Origin: an uncultured Anaerolineales bacterium
GTDB lineage: Bacteria > Chloroflexota > Anaerolineae > Anaerolineales > Villigracilaceae
Direction: 5' to 3'
DNA: 6,780 nt
Assembly: GCA_938008865.1 (NCBI GenBank)
Contig: CALLJA010000423.1
Coordinates: 1-6,780, forward strand
The position numbers were made by a program, and so were the translations under genes. Positions within the stretch are counted from its first letter, which is position 1, and the number at the start of each line of letters is the position of its first letter. Below the pieces are notes generated by a model. That model had not been told where the DNA came from. It did no database searches and saw only the letters and a program-made list of their open reading frames with translations. Positions 1 to 4,217 of this stretch are shown here, in pieces.

Positions 1-20
1 CTGAGGGGGCGTCTTTGCGG

Positions 21-36
21 GGCGCGGACGCGCGCC
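21..36 (-). terminator. GC-rich hairpin just after the lipoprotein gene
   Basis: A perfect 6-bp inverted repeat (GGCGCG / CGCGCC) with a GACG tetraloop lies 2 bases beyond the stop codon of the minus-strand lipoprotein gene. No T-run follows it in the minus direction, so it is not a textbook intrinsic terminator. It may stabilise the 3' end or act in Rho-dependent termination. The high local GC also makes chance pairing plausible. Confidence 0.3.
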
Positions 37-38
37 GC

Positions 39-737
39 CTACGGGTAGGCGTTCTTGCTGACGCGCACGGTGACGCCCAGCGTGGACCCGAAGAGGTGGC
101 CTTCGCCGTCGGACATGCGCCAGTAGGCCGTGTAGGTGCCTTCCTTGTTGGGCGCATCCAGGTTGAGCGAGATCTCGGTCCAGTCGTTGACGCCGACCAC
201 CTTGCCGAGTTTCTTGCCAGGCGCGTCGAAATCCGAGCCGCTGATCTGGGTCAGCGAGAAGACGTAGTCCCACTGGCAGGTGCCGTTGTTGGAGACCTTC
301 CAGGTCTTGGTGAAGTTCTGGCCCGGCTTGACGGTGGTGCCGCTGGGGTAGTTGACGTCGGCGATGAGCAGCAGGTTCTTGCAGCCATAGGCCAGGGTGC
401 CCGCGTTGGTGGTGGCGGTGTAGAAGGTGCCCGTGGGCGTGACGGTGTAGGGCGTGGCGGTGAGGGTGTAGTACACGAAGGTAAAGGTGGGCGTGACCAG
501 CGGCGCAGTGGGCAGGGGCTGGAGCGTGGCGGACGGGAGGGGTGTGACGGAAGGCGGCACAGCGATGGTGGCGGTGGGGGCGGCGGCGGTCTGCGTGCCG
601 AAGTAGGAGGCCACGATGGTATTGACGCCTTCGGTCAGGAGCAGGTCACCAGAATTGGCGGGGGTGGCTTGCGGACCACAGGCCGAGAGCAACAGGGCCA
701 GGGCGGCCAGCAGGGACAGGGGACGGAGCAGTTTCAT
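39..737 (-). CDS. Secreted lipoprotein with C-terminal NBR1-type Ig-like domain
   Basis: A 232-aa protein whose job is probably extracellular or surface-attached; the exact role is unknown. Residues 1-20 form a lipoprotein signal: K2 and R5, a Leu/Ala-rich core, then the lipobox LSAC with the lipidated Cys20. A Thr/Pro/Ala-rich low-complexity linker follows (about 48-112), typical of a flexible or glycosylated spacer. Residues about 118-227 match the NBR1 ('next to BRCA1') central Ig-like domain as found in bacteria: the run VKPGQNFTKTWKVSNNGTCQW (split here at about residues 136-156) and the closing GTYTAYWRMSDGEG. Cys119 and Cys154 could form a disulfide. The start at 737 is chosen because GGAGG sits 5 bases upstream and the signal peptide begins there; an in-frame ATG 23 codons earlier would spoil the signal. 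The lipoprotein call is secure; the family name is recognised by eye. Confidence 0.85.
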   Translation of the reverse strand: MKLLRPLSLLAALALLLSACGPQATPANSGDLLLTEGVNTIVASYFGTQTAAAPTATIAVPPSVTPLPSATLQPLPTAPLVTPTFTFVYYTLTATPYTVTPTGTFYTATTNAGTLAYGCKNLLLIADVNYPSGTTVKPGQNFTKTWKVSNNGTCQWDYVFSLTQISGSDFDAPGKKLGKVVGVNDWTEISLNLDAPNKEGTYTAYWRMSDGEGHLFGSTLGVTVRVSKNAYP

Positions 738-787
738 GCAAACCTCCAGGAGCGGTGAGAGTGAAATGCGGCGGGGACGGGATGGAA

Positions 788-793
788 AGTATA
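788..793 (-). promoter_or_regulatory. -10 box of the lipoprotein gene
   Basis: Read on the minus strand, TATACT lies about 50 bases upstream of the lipoprotein ATG, inside an AT-rich patch of otherwise GC-rich DNA. No good -35 is seen at 17 bp. It would give an untranslated leader of roughly 40-45 bases that carries the GGAGG ribosome site. Confidence 0.4.
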
Positions 794-830
794 ACCTTGA
801 ATGCAATTAAGCCAGGTTTTGCATTTCGGG

Positions 831-865
831 GATTGCTTCGCCGCTGACGCTCCTCGCAATGACAT
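831..865 (+). repeat. REP-like dispersed element, copy A
   Basis: This element starts with GATTGCTTCG and ends with CCTCGCAATGACAT. The ends ATTGC (832-836) and GCAAT (856-860) can pair as a stem. The same two ends occur at 2586-2623 around a different but also pairing centre, and a decayed inverted copy lies at 2391-2421. I recall elements of this look as common intergenic repeats in Chloroflexota and some other environmental bacteria. Here it fills the gap between the aminotransferase stop and the lipoprotein promoter. Confidence 0.6.
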
Positions 866-893
866 GTCTATGTTGCATATTCGCATAAAAAGG

Positions 894-2039
894 TCACAGG
901 CAAATTTCGAGGGCGCGCAGCAGGCGGGTCACGTCGCGGCGCGAGTTATAGGTCTGGATAGAGACGCGCACCAGTTTGTTTCCGTTCCAGGCAATGAGCG
1001 GGACTTCGATGCGGAATTCGTCGTACAGGCGCGCCTTGAGGGCGGCGATGTCGGTATCGGCTGGCAGCGGGGCGGCGAACATTTGGCGGAACCAGTCCCC
1101 GCCGTCGGCATGCAGGGGGGCGAGTCCCGTTTGGGCGCACAGGCGGCGCTGGGAGTCGACGGCCAGTGCGTGGCAGGCCGCCCGCACCTCGTCCCAATGG
1201 TGCTGGCGCTGGAACTCGATGGCGGCGGGCACGGACAGGAAGGCGGAGAGGTCGCGCGTGCCCCACCACTCGTGATGGTCTACGAACTGCGAGCCGCTGG
1301 GGGTCTCGGATTCGTAGCCCCAGGAGACGACCAGCGGCTCGAGCAGGGCCTGGACCTCGGGGCGGGCGTAGAGGAAGCCCGCGCCCTTGGGGGCGCACAG
1401 CCACTTGTGCAGGTTGCCGCCGTAGAAATCCGCGCCGAGGGCATCGAGCGCGAGCGGCAATTGGCCCGGGGCGTGGGCGCCATCCACGATGGTGAGGATG
1501 CCCGCCTGGCGCGCGCGGCGCAGGAGGCCCTGGATGGGAAAGAGCAGCGCGGTGGGACTGGTGATGTGGCTGAGGAAGATGACGCGCGTGCGCGGGCCGA
1601 CGCCGCGCCAGAAAGCGGCCTCGAAGTCGGCGGCGCTGGCGAGCGGCATGGGGATGGGCTGGTTGATGTAGGTGAAGCCGCGCGCTTTGGAGAGGAAGCG
1701 CCAGGTGCGGTCGAGCGCGCCGTACTCGTGGTCGCTGGCGAGGACTTCGTCGCCGGGACCGAGGTCGAGCGAGCGGGCCACGATGTTGAGGGCGATGGTC
1801 ACGTTCTGGGTGAAGACCAGGCGCTCGGCCTGGGTGCCGAGGTAATCGGCCAATTCGGCGCGGGCGGACCGCATCAAGCCCGTGCAGCGGCGGCCGAGGA
1901 ACTCGACGGGCTGGCGTTCCAACTCGCGCTGCCAGCGCTGATACTCGCGGAAGACGGGTTTGGGCGTGGCCCCAAAGGAGCCGTGGTTGAGGAAGGTGAC
2001 CGTGGGGTCGAGCAGGAAGTGAGAGCGGAGGGAAGACAT
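894..2039 (-). CDS. PLP-dependent class V aminotransferase, isopenicillin-N-epimerase-like
   Basis: A 381-aa cytoplasmic PLP enzyme of the class V aminotransferase / cysteine-desulfurase fold. Length and layout fit full-length members annotated 'isopenicillin N epimerase-like'. Visible family marks are the N-terminal FLNHGSFG (17-23), the cofactor-contacting D186 in IVDGAHA (184-190), the Schiff-base lysine K212 in GGNLHKWLCAPKG (207-219), the WWGTRD segment (258-263), and the C-terminal VRVSIQTYNS (357-366). The true substrate cannot be read from sequence. No beta-lactam genes are nearby, so epimerase activity is not implied; transamination, desulfuration or racemisation of an amino acid are all possible. 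An upstream in-frame ATG (2279) would translate the tandem-repeat array, so the start at 2039 is preferred. It has no Shine-Dalgarno but has a TATAAT seven bases upstream. Confidence 0.88.
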   Translation of the reverse strand: MSSLRSHFLLDPTVTFLNHGSFGATPKPVFREYQRWQRELERQPVEFLGRRCTGLMRSARAELADYLGTQAERLVFTQNVTIALNIVARSLDLGPGDEVLASDHEYGALDRTWRFLSKARGFTYINQPIPMPLASAADFEAAFWRGVGPRTRVIFLSHITSPTALLFPIQGLLRRARQAGILTIVDGAHAPGQLPLALDALGADFYGGNLHKWLCAPKGAGFLYARPEVQALLEPLVVSWGYESETPSGSQFVDHHEWWGTRDLSAFLSVPAAIEFQRQHHWDEVRAACHALAVDSQRRLCAQTGLAPLHADGGDWFRQMFAAPLPADTDIAALKARLYDEFRIEVPLIAWNGNKLVRVSIQTYNSRRDVTRLLRALEICL

Positions 2040-2046
2040 GACGGGG

Positions 2047-2052
2047 ATTATA
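2047..2052 (-). promoter_or_regulatory. Consensus -10 box for a probable leaderless aminotransferase mRNA
   Basis: On the minus strand a perfect TATAAT is followed by seven bases and then the ATG at 2039. Transcription from it would begin at or within a base or two of the start codon, giving a leaderless transcript. This agrees with the absence of a Shine-Dalgarno before this gene. No recognisable -35 is seen in the GC-rich DNA upstream. Confidence 0.55.
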
Positions 2053-2118
2053 CCCAGCCGCGCCAGCCCGCCCGCCCTGCCTGGGCCAGCCTGGGGGGCG
2101 CGCCCTGCCAGGGTCGGC

Positions 2119-2202
2119 GATATAGGATGGATATAGGATCGATATAGGATGGATATAGGATGGATATAGGATCGATATAGGATCGATATAGGATGGATAT
2201 AG
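2119..2202 (+). repeat. Tandem array of an 11-bp unit, seven full copies plus one partial
   Basis: The unit is GATATAGGAT followed by G or C. Seven exact 11-bp units run from 2119 to 2195, differing only at the last base (order G, C, G, G, C, C, G), and a partial eighth copy ends at 2202. The array lies 67-150 bp upstream of the aminotransferase -10 box. With 11-bp spacing, every TATA step falls on roughly the same face of the helix, so the array may be bent or bind a protein cooperatively. It may equally be a minisatellite made by slippage. In every frame it reads as an 11-residue repeat, which creates false upstream coding extensions. Confidence 0.95.
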
Positions 2203-2321
2203 AACCGCGGGCGGAAGGGGCATTTTGGGGCCGAATCACGGCGCTCTGGCTGTTGGCGGGGTGACAGCATTTTCACCACAGCGTTCGCAGAGAAACATCT
2301 TCGAAAACCCCGCGGCCTGTG

Positions 2322-2346
2322 CGCCCTGTGCAGCAGGGCGTTTTTT
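2322..2346 (+). terminator. Orphan Rho-independent terminator
   Basis: A 7-bp perfect stem (CGCCCTG / CAGGGCG, 2322-2328 and 2334-2340) with the loop TGCAG is followed directly by six T. This is a good intrinsic terminator on the plus strand. No plus-strand gene lies upstream of it in the window: both upstream genes run the other way. It may end an unannotated small RNA or block read-through antisense to the aminotransferase. Confidence 0.6.
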
Positions 2347-2390
2347 CACCCCCCTTAATCTCCCAAAGGGCCAAGCCCAGCAAATCGCCA

Positions 2391-2421
2391 AATGTCGCTG
2401 CGGGCAAAGCGAAGCAATCTC
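2391..2421 (-). repeat. REP-like dispersed element, decayed copy B in inverse orientation
   Basis: Read on the minus strand this begins GAGATTGCTTCG, identical to the head of copy C at 2584-2595 apart from the first bases, and ends GCGACATT where the other copies have GCAATGACAT. The centre differs. It is best read as a third, degraded member of the same repeat family. Confidence 0.45.
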
Positions 2422-2475
2422 CCAATTCCCAAGTATTTTTGGCGCTCCCATACTTAACGGGAAAAAGCAAAGATC

Positions 2476-2535
2476 ATCCACAGATTTCACAGATTGCGCA
2501 GAATTCGCCCGCCAAAATCGGCGTTATTCGTGGAT
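2476..2535. repeat. Short CACAGATT-type repeat flanked by inverted ATCCAC/GTGGAT
   Basis: CCACAGATT (2478-2486) and TCACAGATT (2487-2495) are adjacent 9-bp units, and GCGCAGAAT (2496-2504) is a degraded third. The left end ATCCAC (2476-2481) is mirrored by GTGGAT (2530-2535). Similar patterns are recalled from intergenic DNA of many environmental bacteria. No coding role is apparent. Confidence 0.45.
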
Positions 2536-2585
2536 ATGTCCCGCCAGAAACGGGAGGACCATATCTTTTTGCCCTCTTGCGATGA

Positions 2586-2623
2586 GATTGCTTCGGCGGA
2601 AGTCCACCGCCTCGCAATGACAT
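2586..2623 (+). repeat. REP-like dispersed element, copy C
   Basis: Shares the GATTGCTTCG head and CCTCGCAATGACAT tail of copy A. Here both the outer arms (ATTGC 2587-2591 / GCAAT 2614-2618) and an inner stem (GGCGG 2595-2599 / CCGCC 2607-2611, seven-base loop) can pair. The centre differs from copy A while pairing potential is kept, which suggests that the folded form matters. Confidence 0.6.
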
Positions 2624-2753
2624 CCACCCCGTGATTTACCAAAAATAACAAAACTGTCAGGCGGCGGCTATATCGAATTTTCAAAAATGCAAAGCATGGA
2701 GCTCGAGAGGCCCGTTACAATGCCCTCATGCTCAATCGAACAGGAGGGCCGTG

Positions 2754-2855
2754 ATGCGCAGCATGATCCTCCAGAAAGGGAGAAACCCTGGAATAGCCGC
2801 AACGCAGGTTGGATATCGGACTCGAGACGGGATGGCCGCAGGCGAACAAGCCTGA
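2754..2855 (+). CDS. Candidate 33-aa small protein or leader peptide
   Basis: A 33-codon frame starts at ATG 2754 and stops at TGA 2853-2855. The sequence AGGAGGG lies five bases upstream of the ATG, the strongest Shine-Dalgarno in this part of the window, and a possible -10 TACAAT (2716-2721) lies before that. The product begins MRSMILQKGR and has no recognised domain, signal peptide or membrane segment. Its stop codon falls inside the hairpin at 2830-2867, so it could be a leader peptide for the gene at 2934. It may also be chance. Confidence 0.3.
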   Translation: MRSMILQKGRNPGIAATQVGYRTRDGMAAGEQA

Positions 2856-2867
2856 GGAGGGGCATCC
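2830..2867 (+). promoter_or_regulatory. Stem-loop in the leader of the 184-aa gene
   Basis: GGATG (2830-2834) pairs with CATCC (2863-2867), and CAGGC (2839-2843) pairs with GCCTG (2850-2854) around the loop GAACAA. A few GC pairs between them are possible, and a GAGGAGG segment on the 3' side is left largely unpaired. It lies 66 bases upstream of the ATG at 2934. I compared it by eye with common riboswitch cores (cobalamin, TPP, SAM, c-di-GMP) and saw no match. Confidence 0.3.
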
Positions 2868-2933
2868 GCCAGCGCAGAGCAAGATGGGGCTGGCATGCGC
2901 GCAAGAGAGCATCCGACGAAAAGGAGTATCACA

Positions 2934-3488
2934 ATGGCAAGGGTTCGCAAGAATATGGCCATGCAGGGCCTGACGGGCCTGCTGGGCGACCAGTTCCTGA
3001 TGCGCACGGACAAGGCGGGGCGCACGATCGTCAGTTCGCGGCCGGTCTTCAAGGAGGGCCGCGCCTTCAGCCAGGCGCAGGCCGACCACCAGGAGGCCTT
3101 CCGCGAGGCGGCCCTGTACGCCAAGGGCGCCAAGGACCTGGAAGTGTACATCCGCAAGGCGGAACGCACGCCGCAGAACGCGTACAACATCGCGGTGGCC
3201 GACTGGTTCAGCCCGCCCGAGGTGAAGGAAGTGGACCTGAGCGAGTGGGACGGCCAGGCGGGGCAGGTGATCCGCGTGCGGGCGCTGGACGACGTGAAGG
3301 TGGAGCGGGTGGAGGTGGCGCTGCGCGACGCGCAGGGGACGGTGCTGGAGCAGGGCCCCGCGCAGGCGGCGGACGAATCGTGGTGGACCTACACGACCCG
3401 CGCGCAGGCCAGCGGCGCGACCCAGGTGCTGGCCACGGCCTGGGACCTGCCCGGGCACAGCGGCCAGTTGATGGCGCAGACGACGTAA
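2934..3488 (+). CDS. Conserved-looking protein of unknown function with Ig-like C-terminus
   Basis: A 184-aa protein that I do not recognise as a named family. The ATG at 2934 is preceded by AAAGGAG with a seven-base gap, which decides the start over an in-frame ATG 13 codons earlier. No signal peptide or membrane segment is visible. Residues 1-75 are basic and mixed, with a Gln/Ala-rich helical part at about 45-65. Residues about 78-93 (TPQNAYNIAVADWFSP) look like a conserved core. Residues about 95-175 have the alternating pattern of an Ig-like or fibronectin-like beta domain (VIRVRALDD, VERVEVALRD, WWTYTT, QVLATAWDLPGH). I recall similar hypothetical proteins from Chloroflexota. A strong hairpin follows the stop by 11 bases. 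Codons are strongly G/C-ending, matching the left part of the window rather than the Cas3 part. Confidence 0.75.
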   Translation: MARVRKNMAMQGLTGLLGDQFLMRTDKAGRTIVSSRPVFKEGRAFSQAQADHQEAFREAALYAKGAKDLEVYIRKAERTPQNAYNIAVADWFSPPEVKEVDLSEWDGQAGQVIRVRALDDVKVERVEVALRDAQGTVLEQGPAQAADESWWTYTTRAQASGATQVLATAWDLPGHSGQLMAQTT

Positions 3489-3494
3489 CGAATT

Positions 3495-3537
3495 AAAAAG
3501 GCCAGGCCCCAAGGCTGACAGGCTTTGGGGCCTGGTC
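3495..3537 (-). terminator. Strong hairpin with T-run on the minus strand
   Basis: An 11-bp perfect stem (3502-3512 with 3525-3535) extends to 13 bp with one wobble pair (3500-3512 / 3525-3537) around a 12-base loop. On the plus strand A5 precedes the stem and no T-run follows it. Read on the minus strand the stem is followed directly by five T. As a classical intrinsic terminator it therefore faces leftwards, although it sits just after a rightward gene. It may also stabilise or weakly end the rightward transcript. Confidence 0.6.
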
Positions 3538-3562
3538 CCTGCACCGAAGGAAAAAACGCCTG

Positions 3563-3597
3563 ATGTTGCAATACCTGCAACATGCCTCCCGTACAGT
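3563..3597 (+). promoter_or_regulatory. Palindromic operator and promoter of the winged-helix gene
   Basis: ATGTTGCA (3563-3570) and TGCAACAT (3576-3583) form a perfect 8-bp inverted repeat with a five-base spacer. The left arm overlaps a possible -35 TTGCAA (3567-3572). A possible -10 TACAGT lies at 3592-3597, a rather long 19 bp away. A protein bound here would cover the -35. The same GTTGCA/TGCAAC half-site recurs before the WYL-Cas3 gene. The dyad is certain; the promoter elements are tentative. Confidence 0.65.
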
Positions 3598-3625
3598 GGG
3601 GAAAATCCACTCCACGGAGGCAGGC

Positions 3626-3832
3626 ATGGCCCGCAAAATCACCGAAAAAAGGCTCGAAACCATTTATAATATTGTGCAGGAACATCCAGGAAAAAAGGCT
3701 GGCTTTATCGCCCGCCTGTTGGGACTGAATCGCAGCGAGGTAACGCGTTCGCTGCCCGCGCTCGAAGACAAGGGTCTTCACCTCAGCGAGGACGACAAGG
3801 GAGGCCTATGGCCGTTCAAGAAATCTCGATAG
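3626..3832 (+). CDS. Small winged helix-turn-helix DNA-binding protein
   Basis: A 68-aa cytoplasmic, probably dimeric, transcription regulator consisting of little more than one winged-helix domain. Residues 6-20 form the first helix. The helix-turn-helix spans about 25-48 (AGFIARLLG, turn at LNRSE, recognition helix VTRSLPALEDKG), and the wing is about 50-66 (LHLSEDDKGGLWPF), the MarR/Lrp-like pattern. There is no ligand domain. The start at 3626 is supported by GGAGG five bases upstream; the longer in-frame ATG at 3563 lies in the palindrome and is rejected. A perfect dyad lies 43-63 bp upstream of the start, so autoregulation is likely. Because the half-site recurs in front of the WYL-Cas3 gene, it may also control that gene. 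The target is inferred. Confidence 0.75.
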   Translation: MARKITEKRLETIYNIVQEHPGKKAGFIARLLGLNRSEVTRSLPALEDKGLHLSEDDKGGLWPFKKSR

Positions 3833-3850
3833 CCAAACAAATAGCGCTGC

Positions 3851-3915
3851 ATTCTCTACCGCACCCAATCGTTGCGAGGGTGGCAGCCCGAAGCAACCTC
3901 CCGCTTTTAGAGAAT
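3851..3915 (+). ncRNA. Nested inverted repeat after the winged-helix gene (terminator or structured RNA)
   Basis: Outer arms ATTCTCTA (3851-3858) and TAGAGAAT (3908-3915) are perfectly complementary over 8 bp. Inside them GTTGC (3871-3875) pairs with GCAAC (3893-3897), and GGG (3878-3880) can pair with CCC (3887-3889). An alternative pairing CACCC (3862-3866) / GGGTG (3878-3882) competes. TTTT at 3905-3908 follows the inner stem, so the inner hairpin may act as a weak terminator of the winged-helix transcript. No known RNA family is recognised. Confidence 0.4.
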
Positions 3916-3940
3916 TTCCAAATCAGAATGAAGCTGCCGC

Positions 3941-3992
3941 GCCGCCCAAAGGCACACCTGCCCTGACGGCTGGCGTCAGGGAGAGTGGCGGC
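3941..3992 (+). other. Second nested hairpin in the spacer
   Basis: CCCTGACG (3961-3968) and CGTCAGGG (3974-3981) make a perfect 8-bp stem with the loop GCTGG. Outside it GCCGCC (3941-3946) can pair with GGCGGC (3987-3992). A further small perfect stem TCCCC-TTT-GGGGA lies at 4003-4015. No T-run follows, so these are not plain terminators. Confidence 0.45.
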
Positions 3993-4051
3993 TCGCACAG
4001 CATCCCCTTTGGGGAGCGATCTGTCCCGATGCGATGTACGGTAGAAAAGGG

Positions 4052-4076
4052 CTGCAACGCCGTAAAAACGTTGCAG
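4052..4076 (+). promoter_or_regulatory. Outward-facing GTTGCA dyad upstream of the WYL-Cas3 promoter
   Basis: CTGCAACG (4052-4059) and CGTTGCAG (4069-4076) form a perfect 8-bp inverted repeat with a nine-base A-rich spacer. It contains the same hexamer pair as the dyads at 3563-3583 and 4103-4120, but in the everted order. It lies just upstream of the proposed extended -10 box at 4094-4102, over the place where a -35 and activator or repressor contacts would be expected. Confidence 0.55.
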
Positions 4077-4093
4077 AATTCAGCGGGGCGGCG

Positions 4094-4120
4094 TGCTATG
4101 CTGTTGCAGACCGATGCAAC
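4094..4120 (+). promoter_or_regulatory. Extended -10 promoter overlapped by an operator, WYL-Cas3 gene
   Basis: TGC-TATGCT (4094-4102) fits an extended -10 box, with the start of transcription expected at about 4108-4110. GTTGCA (4103-4108) and TGCAAC (4115-4120), separated by six bases, form a dyad that begins right after the -10 and would cover the transcription start. That is a classical repressor position. The dyad is certain and its use as an operator is inferred. The leader to the ATG at 4218 would be about 110 bases. Confidence 0.5.
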
Positions 4121-4135
4121 CAGCGCCCATCCCCC

Positions 4136-4172
4136 GTCCCGCAGGTTATCAACCCAGGGGAACCTGCGGGAC
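4136..4172 (+). promoter_or_regulatory. Perfect 12-bp stem-loop in the WYL-Cas3 leader
   Basis: Twelve bases (4136-4147, GTCCCGCAGGTT) are perfectly complementary to 4161-4172 (AACCTGCGGGAC), with a 13-base spacer. An alternative small hairpin GGTT (4144-4147) / AACC (4151-4154) shares one arm, so two states are possible. The element starts about 80 bases and ends 45 bases before the ATG. No T-run follows. It may be an mRNA leader structure or a long DNA palindrome bound by a regulator. It occurs once only, so it is not a CRISPR array. Confidence 0.6.
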
Positions 4173-4217
4173 ATTCTCGACGGATAAATTTGTGAGAACG
4201 GGTTGCAGGGAGTAGGT

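Larger units (their letters stand above)
2203..2753. other. Intergenic region made of repeats and hairpins, no credible gene
   Basis: About 550 bases without a convincing protein gene. A plus-strand open frame (2225-2620) crosses repeats and has no ribosome site or domain. The region contains a plus-strand terminator-like hairpin, a decayed REP-like copy, a short 9-bp-period CACAGATT repeat, and a second intact REP-like copy. Its base composition is lower in GC than the aminotransferase gene. Confidence 0.6.

Noticed and set aside
801..2147. Long plus-strand open frame of 448 codons opposite the aminotransferase
   Set aside because: It is an antisense shadow of a GC-rich gene: Gly/Ala/Glu-rich composition, no ribosome site and no domain, whereas the minus strand encodes a full PLP enzyme with all its motifs.
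2119..2202. CRISPR-like array in the 11-bp repeats
   Set aside because: The units are directly adjacent, far too short, and have no spacers; this is a plain tandem repeat.
946..2223. Minus-strand frame of 425 codons rich in Arg and Pro
   Set aside because: It is a frame-shifted shadow of the same aminotransferase with low-complexity Arg/Pro/His content, starting in the tandem repeat array.
2040..2279. N-terminal extension of the aminotransferase to ATG 2279
   Set aside because: The extension would translate the 11-bp repeat array into an 11-residue repeat and then Gly/Arg/Ala-rich filler. The family N-terminus starts at the 2039 ATG.
2225..2620. Plus-strand frame of 131 codons
   Set aside because: It runs across a terminator, REP-like copies and the CACAGATT repeats, and has no ribosome site and no recognisable domain.
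2715..3512. Minus-strand frame of 265 codons opposite the 184-aa gene
   Set aside because: It is an Arg/His/Leu-rich antisense shadow. The plus frame has a good Shine-Dalgarno and balanced composition.
4136..4172. CRISPR repeat or array
   Set aside because: The 37-base palindromic unit appears once, with no second copy or spacers anywhere in the window. Only a possible solitary repeat is kept as a finding.
4029..4187. 52-codon plus-strand frame in the spacer before the WYL-Cas3 gene
   Set aside because: It crosses the promoter, both dyads and the 12-bp stem, has only a distant GGGGAG, and its composition looks non-coding.
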